64,000 bases of DNA from an uncultured Polaribacter sp. (GTDB lineage Bacteria; Bacteroidota; Bacteroidia; Flavobacteriales; Flavobacteriaceae): the NCBI GenBank assembly GCA_947497755.1, contig CANMHT010000003.1, positions 1 through 64,000 of the forward strand, written 5' to 3'. The notes below the pieces were generated by a model. That model saw only the letters and a program-made list of their open reading frames with translations. It was not told where the DNA came from and searched no databases. A program made the position numbers and the translations under genes. Below, piece after piece: positions 21,902 through 31,389 of the stretch; within the stretch, counting starts at the first letter, position 1; each line of letters starts with the position of its first letter.

Positions 21902-23116
21902 TTAAGAATCAGTAATTTTTTTTGAAACAATATTTATAGGAGTTTTGGGAGAAGAATCATCTTTTATATAACCATTAGATGAAGTCCTAAATATTGACGG
22001 TAATATTAAGTCCCTATCTGTATCTTTTAATGTCTTTTCTTCCCTTTCAAAAGCTAAATATGTTAATATCATTGTTTCTCTTTCTTTACAATCGGTATAT
22101 AAATGTAAGTTACTTAAGAAAACTTTTACCATAAGCTTTATTACCCAAACAAATAGACTTAAGCATACTATAAAAAAACCATAAACCCAATATTGTAATG
22201 CTCCATTTTTTGTCAAAACATTGTTTACATTGTTTTCAGAATTCAAATCAATATTTATTAAATATTTACCAAAACTAAAAACTGAAATAAATAATGCAAT
22301 AATAAGAACTAGGGAAATTATTCCAAAAATATAACTACTTTTTATATGTGACTTTGATTTATCTGACCAATAAGTTACAGCATTTTTAACAGCAAGCTTT
22401 TTTTCATAAAAATCTTCAGAATCTTTCATTTTATTGGTATGTTCTAAAAGAGTATTATCAAAATTTTCTTTAGAGTTTTTATTCAATTTTTTAAATTCAC
22501 CTCTCCAATATTCTTTTAATGTCTTACTTTCTTCTTTAATGGTTTCATTCTCTAATTGAAGTTCTTTTAAAGCTTTGATTAAAGAATCTTTTTTAATTGT
22601 TAATTCTTCAAAAAATTCATTGTATTGTTCTTTTTCATATTCTAGACTTGATTCTAAACCTTTATCGAAAATATAAGCAGCAAAATGTCCATATTGTTTA
22701 TCTAAATTATGGTTACTTGTGCCAAAAGTTTTCATTCTAAAATATTCGTACGCACCATAAACTAAAGAACTATTTAATTTTGAAATATTAGCTATCCATT
22801 TACCAACTTTACTTTTTGATGATATTAAACCATTAATTTTATAAACTCTTTCAATTAACTCTTTAATCTCTTTTAATAATTGATTTATTGTATAATCAAT
22901 ATGCCTGCTTTGGCGAAACATAGGTTCAAGTTGATTCTTGATTTCATTAACCAGAATACGTACAAAATCAGATTTATTAAGAGCGTTATGAAATTCTATT
23001 TCATTTTGAATCCAATTATTAATTTTATCATAATTTCCAAATGAATGTCTAGATCCGACATTAATAGTTAAATTTTCTGGAAAGTCTTCAGTTAAATATT
23101 TACTTAAATCAGTCAT
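21902..23116 (-). CDS. DUF6161-like coiled-coil membrane protein
   Basis: 404 residues. A soluble helical N-terminus, a long coiled coil (~150-250, ELTIKKDSLIKALKELQ), two TM helices (~265-290 and ~315-340), then a conserved segment LSNLHLYTDCKERE followed by DRDLILPSIFR and KDD, which I associate with DUF6161. Such proteins occur in defence and mobile islands; the function is not established. It is followed by the frameshifted REase-like gene on the same strand and may form one system with it. Confidence 0.55.
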   Translation of the reverse strand: MTDLSKYLTEDFPENLTINVGSRHSFGNYDKINNWIQNEIEFHNALNKSDFVRILVNEIKNQLEPMFRQSRHIDYTINQLLKEIKELIERVYKINGLISSKSKVGKWIANISKLNSSLVYGAYEYFRMKTFGTSNHNLDKQYGHFAAYIFDKGLESSLEYEKEQYNEFFEELTIKKDSLIKALKELQLENETIKEESKTLKEYWRGEFKKLNKNSKENFDNTLLEHTNKMKDSEDFYEKKLAVKNAVTYWSDKSKSHIKSSYIFGIISLVLIIALFISVFSFGKYLINIDLNSENNVNNVLTKNGALQYWVYGFFIVCLSLFVWVIKLMVKVFLSNLHLYTDCKERETMILTYLAFEREEKTLKDTDRDLILPSIFRTSSNGYIKDDSSPKTPINIVSKKITDS

Positions 23117-23304
23117 AACAATATTTTGCTTGTTAATTTAATAAGAGAATGTAAATCTATCATTAAAAAAGAGAAAAAAATAGCACTTAAGAAAAATAGG
23201 TATTTATACCTAAAAAAAGAATAGTGTTCTTCTTTAAAATAAAATTTGTTTCTGTACATAAAATTGCTTGTAACATCTGTAATAAGGTTTTAAACATCAA
23301 AAAA

Positions 23305-23327
23305 TCCAGAGTTACATAAACTCTGGA
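23305..23327 (-). terminator. Terminator after the small membrane protein genes
   Basis: TCCAGAGTT and AACTCTGGA form a 9-bp stem with a 5-base loop; the minus-strand exit is TTTTTTGATG, 37 bp past the stop at 23364. Confidence 0.7.
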
Positions 23328-23363
23328 TTCTATTTTATTTGTTAATTAAATCAATAACTTTTT

Positions 23364-23570
23364 TTACTTCTGGTTATTCATTTTTAAAGCTCTGCTACCA
23401 ATTAAGAAAAGTATAGAAACGATTAGTCCTTTTAATATTGAATCTCTTATTCTTTTAGATAATAGTTCTGTATCGTTTCCAAAAAAAATATCTAAAAATA
23501 GCTCTCCAAAAAACAGACCTAAACTAAATACTATAAATAATAGAATAAATGTTTTTATTTTGTTCTTCAT
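23364..23570 (-). CDS. Small two-TM protein (68 aa)
   Basis: TM helices at ~7-25 (FILLFIVFSLGLFFGELF) and ~45-60 (ILKGLIVSILFLIGS) are joined by a charged loop. It is the last gene before the terminator at 23305 and is the fourth in a row of small membrane genes downstream of the glycine-zipper lipoprotein, which would suit an immunity or accessory role. No family recognised. Confidence 0.5.
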   Translation of the reverse strand: MKNKIKTFILLFIVFSLGLFFGELFLDIFFGNDTELLSKRIRDSILKGLIVSILFLIGSRALKMNNQK

Positions 23571-23582
23571 ATAAAAATTATT

Positions 23583-23741
23583 TTACCAAATTCCCCAATG
23601 ATCCATTAATACAAAATAAAACTTCCACTCTTTATCAGTACTTATAATATCTATAGATTGTATTAAACCATACAAGGTATAAGAACTAATAGATAATATT
23701 AGTAAAAATTCAAAACTTATTATTCTTTTTATTAGTTTCAT
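23583..23741 (-). CDS. Small single-TM protein (52 aa)
   Basis: ATG at 23741, TAA at 23583. KLIKRIISFEFLLILSISSYTLYG forms one helix; the tail is aromatic (EWKFYFVLMDHWGIW). It lies 12 bp before the 68-residue gene. Role unknown; probably in the membrane. Confidence 0.45.
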   Translation of the reverse strand: MKLIKRIISFEFLLILSISSYTLYGLIQSIDIISTDKEWKFYFVLMDHWGIW

Positions 23742-23846
23742 AATTTTTCTGTCAGTAATATACTAAGTTAAAACTCTAATTATGCTCTAGAAATACATAC
23801 TATTAAAACAAATTTTTAAATAGGAATATTTAGTTTTGAAAAAATA

Positions 23847-23993
23847 TTATGTCTTTTTTATTTTAGAATCTGTACCTAAATAAGCGCCAATAAATAAGCC
23901 TAAATAAGTTAACCAGCGTATATTAAAAACTATAGCTAGAACTAATCCAATAGCTGAAAATAAAATAATATTTTTAATAAGTTTCAGTGTCAT
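23847..23993 (-). CDS. Small single-TM protein (48 aa)
   Basis: ATG at 23993, the base after the stop of the lipoprotein gene (TAA ends at 23994), so the two are coupled. Helix NIILFSAIGLVLAIVF followed by a second hydrophobic patch and a basic end (KIKKT). Adjacent coupling makes it a candidate partner or immunity protein of the lipoprotein. Confidence 0.48.
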   Translation of the reverse strand: MTLKLIKNIILFSAIGLVLAIVFNIRWLTYLGLFIGAYLGTDSKIKKT

Positions 23994-24935
23994 TTAAAAC
24001 AATTTTGAAAACCATTTACCTACTTTTAAAACTGATCCAACTGAACCAACAACTGCTCCAACAAATGCACCTGCAACAATAGTGTTACCATCAACTGGAC
24101 CATTAGTTCCATTAACAAGAGCATCTTGTACTATTGTTTCTCCAATACCAACAATTGCACCAATTGCATCAGCAGCTACAATATTCCAAAAAAGTACTTT
24201 TTGTTCTTTAGTAAATTTTCCATTATGATTTGCACTTTTTTGAAGTTTATCCATATTTATGCTAAACCATTCTAATGAATTTGTAGATATTTCTAGTATA
24301 GATAATGTAGTATATTGATTAACTTTAGATAAGTCGTTATGGTTTAATTTATAATTATCTTTAATTACTTTAGAAATTTTCAAAAGCTCCTTATCATCAA
24401 TTACTCCTTTATAGTTATCCTTATAAGCTTGATATAATTCATCCAGTACTTTTTTATCATCAGAATTAATAACTTTTGATTTATATAAAAAATCTATTTT
24501 ATCAAAAATGTTACTTTCTTCAATTGAGAATGACTCCCTTTTTGGATAAGTTCTTGCTAAATTTTTAGTTAATAATTCTGAAGTATCTAATAAATCGTAA
24601 GCATTTTTAGGTTCAAAATTATTAACCTCTTTTGATAATTCAAAATCAGATACAGCCTTTTCTAAAAATAATTTATTTTCATTAAGCACTTGTTCTTTTA
24701 AACCATCAACAGATGTATTAAAATTGAATTTACTTTCATTTTTAAAAATATTATCTAAAGCTTCATTATGAAGTTTTCCAATTAATTCAGGAGTTAGCTT
24801 TTGCTTTACATTTAAATCCTCTCCACTATTTTGACAACCTTGAAAAGCTGTTATCATTACTGTTACAATTGCTAATAGCAATACTGTCGTTCTTTTTGTT
24901 TTGCTCACGGCATTTTTTAACTTTCTCATAATCAT
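23994..24935 (-). CDS. Lipoprotein with C-terminal glycine zipper
   Basis: I start at ATG 24935 (MIMRKLKN), with 24929 also possible; the longer frame to 24983 adds residues unlike a signal peptide. Lipid-attachment Cys follows TAFQG (Cys34 from 24935). The middle is helical and Lys/Asn-rich. The last ~60 residues are a glycine zipper: AIGAIVGIGETIV, then GAFVGAVVGSVGSVLKVG. Such GxxxG helices insert into or pack within membranes and occur in pore-forming bacteriocins. It is followed by two or three small membrane genes. It shares its upstream region design with the prophage lipoprotein. Toxin role is inference. Confidence 0.55.
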   Translation of the reverse strand: MIMRKLKNAVSKTKRTTVLLLAIVTVMITAFQGCQNSGEDLNVKQKLTPELIGKLHNEALDNIFKNESKFNFNTSVDGLKEQVLNENKLFLEKAVSDFELSKEVNNFEPKNAYDLLDTSELLTKNLARTYPKRESFSIEESNIFDKIDFLYKSKVINSDDKKVLDELYQAYKDNYKGVIDDKELLKISKVIKDNYKLNHNDLSKVNQYTTLSILEISTNSLEWFSINMDKLQKSANHNGKFTKEQKVLFWNIVAADAIGAIVGIGETIVQDALVNGTNGPVDGNTIVAGAFVGAVVGSVGSVLKVGKWFSKLF

Positions 24936-25093
24936 TTTTTTTGAGATTTTGCAATAATGTAAACCTATAGTAAAATAAAACATATTTCAACACCCATTAT
25001 TAGGGTATTTTACATAACTAGTTTTGGTTGTTCTCTTTTATAATCAAAATAGTAGTATATGTCTATTTTTCAGTTTACTGAATATAATAAGAT

Positions 25094-25275
25094 ATAGGGC
25101 TACAAGAGAAAGAGGATCTCTTACAAAAAACAAGTGAGGCAATTTTTGTTTTTACGCAATTATTTTATGCAAATATAAGTAAATTCATAGCAACTTTTTT
25201 GCATCTATACTGCAAATCTATTATAAGTATTGTATTCTTCGGTGGGTATTTCACACACTTTTGGTGTGTCAAATC
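25094..25275 (-). promoter_or_regulatory. Leader/promoter region of the glycine-zipper lipoprotein
   Basis: The same blocks as before the prophage lipoprotein occur here in the same order: ATAGGGC...AGAGAAAGAGG at 25094, AAATTCATAG at 25182, TACTGCAAATCTA at 25208 and GGTGGGTATTTCAC near 25241. On the minus strand the third block includes TAGATTTG, a TAnnTTTG-type promoter box. An ACACAC...GTGTGT hairpin lies at 25253-25269. Confidence 0.5.
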
Positions 25276-25302
25276 CACACTTTTTACATTATTTCGATAC
25301 AA

Positions 25303-28300
25303 TTACAAGTCTAAAGGCATTACTTTTTCAAATAAATCTTCAATCTTATATTGAAGTGAATCTGGGATAACCTTTTTAAAATAACTCAATACATCTCTAG
25401 AGGTTGGATATCTTTTGGTCTTTATTTTTAGCAATCCATTATTGGTATTCCAATCTTTAATAAAACTTTGTAAAGCCAAATTTACCTTCTCCTCTCCTAT
25501 TAATTTTTGTAAATTATACATCGCTATTGCTCCTTTGTTATAATACACAAAATCTTGTTCTTCTACCAATGATAATGGTGTTTCTTTAATAGCTTTCTTT
25601 CTTTTTTGTTGATAGATTTCTTGCTGTAATTCTAAAAATTGTTGCACTTTTTTATCTCCGTATTTTTTCTTTAAAACCATCACTGCTGCATACTGAGATA
25701 AGGTTTCTAACACAAAATTGCGTCCTTGTACATTGGCTGCTTCTATTTGCATTCCAAACCATTGATGTGCCACTTCGTGAGCTGTAATATAAAAGGTCAT
25801 ATCTACATCAGTTTTATCATCTATATGCAATACAAAACCTAAAGCTTCAGAAAACGGAATCGCACCAGGAAATGATTGTGCAAATTCTTGGTATCTTGGA
25901 AACTCCATAATTCGCAATTGCTCATATTGATAAGGCGCAAAATAAGCACTAAAGTAACTCAGTGATTCTTTCATTCCTTGCATCATTCTATCTAGATTAT
26001 AGGTATGCTCTTTATGATGATATATTTCTAAATCTACGGGGATTTCTGAAGTATACCACACATCTTTTTTAATCTCATACTCTGCAGATACTATTGAATA
26101 GAAATTGATAATCGGATTTATTGTTTTATAATGAAAATAATTACGATTGTTCTTTGTCCATTTCTTTTGCAATTTTCCAGAAACAATGGCTATTTGTTTA
26201 TTATTTGTTCCAATAATTACGTCAAGATTAATTCCGTCTGAATCGCCACCAGAACGAGCGTTTACTAGTTCATTTTCATTATCAATTCTTGCTTTGTTTA
26301 ATCTAGGTTGTAACCCGTTTTCTATACGAACATCTGCATCAGAAATCTCATACTTTTTACGATAACCTAATGTTGGTAAAACGGTATTGTCAAAGAATGT
26401 TCCGTTGTATACGATTCTTGTATCTGGTCTTCCTTCTTGAAATCCTTTTGGACTAAAAGATTGCGTGAATGTCATTTTAATCGTTTCATTTGCTTTTAAA
26501 GGAGTAGCTAGTTTATAGATTGTATAATCAAACTCTGCATGTGTGTTGTTTACTTCTGCTCCACCTTCAAAAACAACGTCTTTAAGAGTGATATGAGAGG
26601 CAATTAATTTCTGAATATGTATCTCTTTGATAGGCATATCAGACTTGTTTTTTAAGACATAACTTCCTTTAATATCATAACTTCTGGTAGCAGGATACAA
26701 TTCTATTTCTAATTGAACATCTGTAATTTTTGGTTGAGGCAAATACTCAAAAGGTTTCAAGGTTTTTTCGTAGCGAACTCTAAAGTCTTTTTGCTGATCA
26801 CTTGTCCAATAATCATTTAAAACATTAGTGTTGTAAAAAATATAAGCTCCTATGGAGATAAACAAAACCATCAATATACTATTCACATAAATGATTGGTC
26901 TTGTAAGCTGACTTTTAATTCCTTTGATACGCTTCCATAAACTAGTTTCTGTTCCTCTCATCAAAATAAATGCACTAAGATTTAAGAGTAAGATTCCGAA
27001 GATAATCCAGTATAATTTTGTCCATAAATACGGTTCTAATAAATGTCCATACCCATTCATTTCAGAATAAGTTCCTAAGGTTTTACCTGCAAATTTGTAT
27101 AAACTATGATTGAATCCAAATGCTTCAGAAACAATATTTAAAATGAAGAAAATCAATGTGGAAATAACGCCTACAAACTTATTCTTACTAATTGCTTGAA
27201 AGAAAAAAGCTATAATGGTATATAGTATTAAAAATGGCAGAATCTCTACAAAGAACCCGAAAAAATAGACTCCTAATTCAAATTTATAGTAGCCATTAAT
27301 CGCTTGATATGCTAAGCCTGTTATAATTAAACTAATCATAATAATAGCATAGATATTGATAAGCGCAATACACTTACTTGCTAAAGTAATACTATTGCTA
27401 ATGGTAGTAGCATCATTAAGTACAAAAATATTGCTATTTCTTTCTTTCCAAATCAACTCTCCTGAATAGAATAATAAGATGATAATGAAAAAATACATGG
27501 ACATTTCTTGCAGCTCTGCAATGATAAAATGAGTAGCAGGATAACTATCTACTCCATAGACAGTTCCCAAACTTACAGAATTAATTAAAATGATGATGAT
27601 TCCACATATAATTATTGCCCAAAACGATGTTTCTTTTAGCAACGAAAGCGTATAAAATTTAATCAACTCATATAATTGAATCCATTGAGATTTGAATCCG
27701 TTTTGTATAGTTATTGCTAGTATTTTAATGTCATTCTGGTTTGATTGCTCACTTGATGTATTTTTCGTTTTTAATTGTTTTGTTGTTTTTTTAGCCAATA
27801 TACTGAATGAGAATTTATAATATCCATATACTAAAATAATTACTCCCAATCCTACCCTAAATAGTTTGCTATGCAGTAGAATACCTTCTAATGAAATTTG
27901 CATTACATTTCTATCTAAAACCGTCCAATCTTTAGATAATTGTGTTAATGTTGTTAAAGAAAACGGATCTAATATTCCTTGTAAATACTCATTTGTAATG
28001 GCTTTTGTAAGCATAAATACTACAAATAAAAAAATACCTTGTGTATAAACAACTAGTAACTTTTTACTTAACATACCAGTAACAAAAAACACACATGCTC
28101 CAAAAAATAATGTAGGCAATACTAAAACACAAAAGGTTTGTACATAGTGCATTGCATTAAATGCTAGCATTTGCTCTTCTTTATGCCATGGCATTTGTGA
28201 GCCAATCATCATTCCGAATAACAAACCGCTAAAAACCAACAATAAAATGCTAAAAGAGCCTAAAAACCTACCTAATAAATAGTCACGTTTGCTAATAGGA

Positions 28301-28575
28301 TTGATAAACAATAAAGCTTCCATATCATACTGAAAGTCTCTTAATATTGGAACACCCATAATCATAGAAACGACAATCATAAAAACTCCAGTAATTGCTC
28401 CCATTGTTTTTGCAATTACTAGTGGTGCATTCTTTTTCATCAATCCTAATTCTACACCTTGAAAAATAAAGTCTACACCAACAATTGAAAATAACAACAA
28501 GAAACAGAAGAATAGATATGTTTCTGGTCTTTTTACTCTATATTTTAGTTCAAATTTGAATATTTCGTACCACAT
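25303..28575 (-). CDS. ABC transporter permease fused to M1-family aminopeptidase
   Basis: 1090 residues. The first ~560 hold many TM segments in two blocks with an ABC-2-type permease layout (VSMIMGVPILRDFQYD, MEALLFINPISKRDY). The rest is a gluzincin domain with HEVAHQWFG at 933-941 and a downstream Glu at about 957, the M1 zinc site of this fusion subfamily. Fused permease-M1 proteins are common in Bacteroidota; the substrate is unknown. The ATPase gene is 11 bp upstream on the same strand, so the two form one exporter. The divergent LytS/LytTR pair may regulate it. Confidence 0.85.
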   Translation of the reverse strand: MWYEIFKFELKYRVKRPETYLFFCFLLLFSIVGVDFIFQGVELGLMKKNAPLVIAKTMGAITGVFMIVVSMIMGVPILRDFQYDMEALLFINPISKRDYLLGRFLGSFSILLLVFSGLLFGMMIGSQMPWHKEEQMLAFNAMHYVQTFCVLVLPTLFFGACVFFVTGMLSKKLLVVYTQGIFLFVVFMLTKAITNEYLQGILDPFSLTTLTQLSKDWTVLDRNVMQISLEGILLHSKLFRVGLGVIILVYGYYKFSFSILAKKTTKQLKTKNTSSEQSNQNDIKILAITIQNGFKSQWIQLYELIKFYTLSLLKETSFWAIIICGIIIILINSVSLGTVYGVDSYPATHFIIAELQEMSMYFFIIILLFYSGELIWKERNSNIFVLNDATTISNSITLASKCIALINIYAIIMISLIITGLAYQAINGYYKFELGVYFFGFFVEILPFLILYTIIAFFFQAISKNKFVGVISTLIFFILNIVSEAFGFNHSLYKFAGKTLGTYSEMNGYGHLLEPYLWTKLYWIIFGILLLNLSAFILMRGTETSLWKRIKGIKSQLTRPIIYVNSILMVLFISIGAYIFYNTNVLNDYWTSDQQKDFRVRYEKTLKPFEYLPQPKITDVQLEIELYPATRSYDIKGSYVLKNKSDMPIKEIHIQKLIASHITLKDVVFEGGAEVNNTHAEFDYTIYKLATPLKANETIKMTFTQSFSPKGFQEGRPDTRIVYNGTFFDNTVLPTLGYRKKYEISDADVRIENGLQPRLNKARIDNENELVNARSGGDSDGINLDVIIGTNNKQIAIVSGKLQKKWTKNNRNYFHYKTINPIINFYSIVSAEYEIKKDVWYTSEIPVDLEIYHHKEHTYNLDRMMQGMKESLSYFSAYFAPYQYEQLRIMEFPRYQEFAQSFPGAIPFSEALGFVLHIDDKTDVDMTFYITAHEVAHQWFGMQIEAANVQGRNFVLETLSQYAAVMVLKKKYGDKKVQQFLELQQEIYQQKRKKAIKETPLSLVEEQDFVYYNKGAIAMYNLQKLIGEEKVNLALQSFIKDWNTNNGLLKIKTKRYPTSRDVLSYFKKVIPDSLQYKIEDLFEKVMPLDL

Positions 28576-28586
28576 AATCTTAATTT

Positions 28587-29456
28587 TTAATAGTTGTTAA
28601 TTTGTGAGAAATACACTTCTTCTAAACCTGCTTCTATTAAAGTAAAACCGTTATTTAATGGCTTATCACTATATACCTGAATAATAGGTTTACCAAGGAA
28701 TAATTTATCATTGATAACCGTATATTCTTTTTTGTAATTGTCTAATTCTGTTCGTTCAATACTTTTTTGATAGATCTTTCCTTTTAGATTATCTATCAAT
28801 TCTAATGGCTTTCCTTTTAAAACCACCTTACCTTTATTAATAATAGCCATATTAGTACATAACTCTTTTACATTATCTACAATGTGAGTAGAAAAGATGA
28901 CAATAGTATGTTCACTAATTTCACTTAATAAATTGTAAAAACGATTTCTTTCTTTTGGGTCTAAACCAGCTGTAGGTTCGTCTACAATCAATAATTTCGG
29001 ATTATTTAATAAAGCTTGTGCTATTCCGAATCGCTGTTTCATTCCACCAGAAAAACCACCTAAGTTTTGTTTTCTAACTTCATATAAATTTGTTTTATGC
29101 AATAAAGATGTTACAATTTCTTTTCGTTCGTTCTTAGAAGTAATTCCTTTTAATACAGCCAAATGATTTAATAAAATCTCAGCAGACATTTTAGGATACA
29201 CGCCAAATTGCTGAGGCAAATACCCTAATACTTTTCTTACTAAATGTTTATTGTTTTGCACATGTAAATCGTCTAAAAATACAGTTCCTTGATCTGCATC
29301 TTGTAAGGTTGCAATGGTTCTCATTAAGGTTGATTTCCCTGCGCCATTTGGTCCTAATAACCCAAACATCCCTTTAGGAATCTCTAGAGACACATCTTGC
29401 AATGCTTTTACGCCATTAGGATAGGTTTTGCTTAAGTTGTTAATTGTTAGCTTCAT
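28587..29456 (-). CDS. ABC transporter ATP-binding protein
   Basis: 289 residues with Walker A GPNGAGKST (35-43), a GYLPQQFGVYPK Q-loop near 81, the signature SGGMKQR near 134, Walker B LLIVDEPTAGLDP near 155 and the H-loop VIFSTHIV near 190. The C-terminal ~70 residues differ from the core and may contact the permease. It pairs with the permease-M1 fusion downstream. The start is supported by position and a normal upstream gap of divergent DNA. Confidence 0.93.
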   Translation of the reverse strand: MKLTINNLSKTYPNGVKALQDVSLEIPKGMFGLLGPNGAGKSTLMRTIATLQDADQGTVFLDDLHVQNNKHLVRKVLGYLPQQFGVYPKMSAEILLNHLAVLKGITSKNERKEIVTSLLHKTNLYEVRKQNLGGFSGGMKQRFGIAQALLNNPKLLIVDEPTAGLDPKERNRFYNLLSEISEHTIVIFSTHIVDNVKELCTNMAIINKGKVVLKGKPLELIDNLKGKIYQKSIERTELDNYKKEYTVINDKLFLGKPIIQVYSDKPLNNGFTLIEAGLEEVYFSQINNY

Positions 29457-29664
29457 ATCATTCGTTTTTTAATTGATGTGGCAAACCTATTAGAGAATCA
29501 TTATTACCAAAAGAAAGTGGGATGTAATCCTAGATAAAGCAATACATAACTACATCATAAAGTGATAAAGGACGTTTGTATAAGTGTCTTGTACGTTTAT
29601 ATCATCCAAAATGCCGTTTATCAACTTATTTGCTGGCAGCGTATTTATTAAGTAATATTGCTTT

Positions 29665-30453
29665 ATGAATAAAAAGTTTGTACTAAATAAAAGAGTATTT
29701 AATAAGCGTAATTTTAGAATTACACTTGCTGTTATTGGGATAATCATAGTATTATTTAATGATACGTTGGGTAAAAATGAAGGCTTTGTAGAGTTCTTAT
29801 TCTTATACTTCGTTACGCTTTTAGTAACTATTTCGCACTGGTTATTTGTTAGTATCAAATATCTTATCAATCTTAAAAATGAAAAGGCGAAAACAGAAAT
29901 CATACATTTACAATCACAGGTAAATCCGCACTTTTTTTTCAATATGCTAAATAATTTATACGGATTGGTAGATAAAGACAGTGATAAAGCTAAAAAACTG
30001 ATTCTAAAATTATCTGATATGATGCGCTATAGCATTTATGAAGGACAAAAAGAACATGTATTATTAAAACAAGAAATAGATTTTATTCACACCTATATTG
30101 AATTGCATAAAATGCGCTATCATAAAGAAATTGCAATTCGTATTACAGTAGATGTAGAAAATGAAAACTTAAAAATAATGCCGTTGCTATTTATTATTTT
30201 GGTAGAAAATGCTTTTAAACACGGTGTAGAAGTACTAAGAAATAATGCTTTTGTACATATTGAAATTTCATCTAAAAAGAATGATGTAACTTTAAAAATT
30301 AAAAATAATTTTGACAAAGAAGAAACTGCTGAAAAAGGAATTGGTTTAAAAAATCTAACACGTAGATTAACATTGGTCTATCCCAAAAAGCATCAATTCT
30401 CATATGCAATAAATGATGATGTTTATACAACAATACTAACATTAAATTTATGA
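29665..30453 (+). CDS. Sensor histidine kinase, LytS type
   Basis: 262 residues. Two short TM helices (~18-32 and ~43-65) are followed by a His_kinase (PF06580-like) domain: VNPHFFFNMLN with phosphoacceptor His89, RYSIYEGQ, HTYIELHKMRYH, and a catalytic end with ILVENAFKHG and GIGLKNLTRRL. It overlaps the response regulator gene by 4 bases. Small sensor loop; the signal is unknown. It is divergent from the ABC/M1 exporter, which may be its target. Confidence 0.92.
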   Translation: MNKKFVLNKRVFNKRNFRITLAVIGIIIVLFNDTLGKNEGFVEFLFLYFVTLLVTISHWLFVSIKYLINLKNEKAKTEIIHLQSQVNPHFFFNMLNNLYGLVDKDSDKAKKLILKLSDMMRYSIYEGQKEHVLLKQEIDFIHTYIELHKMRYHKEIAIRITVDVENENLKIMPLLFIILVENAFKHGVEVLRNNAFVHIEISSKKNDVTLKIKNNFDKEETAEKGIGLKNLTRRLTLVYPKKHQFSYAINDDVYTTILTLNL

Positions 30454-31145
30454 TAAAATATATAATTATTGACGATGAACATATTGCTCACGATATTATA
30501 AAAGGCTATTGTGATGCTTTACCAAATCTTTCATTTGTAGGGCATTGTTATGATGCCATTGAGGCGATGGAATGTTTACGTACTAATAAAGTTGACTTGC
30601 TATTTCTAGACTTAAACATGCCTAAACTAAAGGGGTTTGACTTTTTAAAAGCATTACAAAACCCTCCAAATGTTATTGTTACTACAGCTTACCAAGAACA
30701 TGCTTTAGAAGGTTATGAATTAAATATTGTTGATTATCTATTGAAGCCGTTTAGTTTTGAACGATTTATTAAAGCCATCAATAAAATTGAATCTAAAATT
30801 CAAAAAAGTAATCCAGTAGTTTCTACGATTAAAAAAGAAGAACAAAGCATATTTTTAAAGTCTAATAAAAAACTAATACAAGTTAAGTTAGATGATATTT
30901 TATTTGTAGAAGCCATAGGAAACTATGTAAATATTGTAGTTAAAAACGATAAAATTCAGGTACGAGAAAAGCTTTCTGATATCTTGCATTTGCTCCCAGA
31001 AAATGACTTTTTCCAAACTCACAAGTCATTTTTAATAGCTAAAAAACATATCAATCAAATTGAAGGGAACAGAATTCTTATCAATGATTTTGTAATTCCT
31101 ATAGGGAAAACCTATAAAATGAATGTGAATAAGTTAGTTCAATAA
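30450..31145 (+). CDS. LytTR-family response regulator
   Basis: 231 residues. The receiver domain has the DDE acidic pair and phosphoacceptor Asp54 in LLFLDLNMP, plus TAYQEHALEGYEL and K in YLLKPF. The C-terminal LytTR domain (~140-231) has FVEAIGNYVNI, DFFQTHKSFLI and FVIPIGKTYK. It overlaps the kinase gene (ATGA). A terminator follows at 31185, ending the unit. Confidence 0.95.
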   Translation: MIKYIIIDDEHIAHDIIKGYCDALPNLSFVGHCYDAIEAMECLRTNKVDLLFLDLNMPKLKGFDFLKALQNPPNVIVTTAYQEHALEGYELNIVDYLLKPFSFERFIKAINKIESKIQKSNPVVSTIKKEEQSIFLKSNKKLIQVKLDDILFVEAIGNYVNIVVKNDKIQVREKLSDILHLLPENDFFQTHKSFLIAKKHINQIEGNRILINDFVIPIGKTYKMNVNKLVQ

Positions 31146-31184
31146 GACTCCTATTAGACGTTTTTGTTAAAAAACTATTTACAA

Positions 31185-31218
31185 CTATAAAAACCAGCTT
31201 TAGAGCTGGTTTTTATAG
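31185..31218 (+). terminator. Terminator after the LytS/LytTR pair
   Basis: A perfect 15-bp inverted repeat, CTATAAAAACCAGCT and AGCTGGTTTTTATAG around TTAG, with a T-rich right arm, lies 40 bp past the regulator stop. Confidence 0.85.
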
Positions 31219-31389
31219 TTATTTTTATTTTATATACTTTACAATGTTTACCAAATTTTAATCGGTTAATTCATTAAAATATCTCAATATAACCACATAA
31301 GTAATTCGAACACCATAAACAGTAATCTGTTTCCTTATACATTCTTTTTTGTTTAGAATTTTGCCTTAAAACTTTTAAACAATAAAAAA

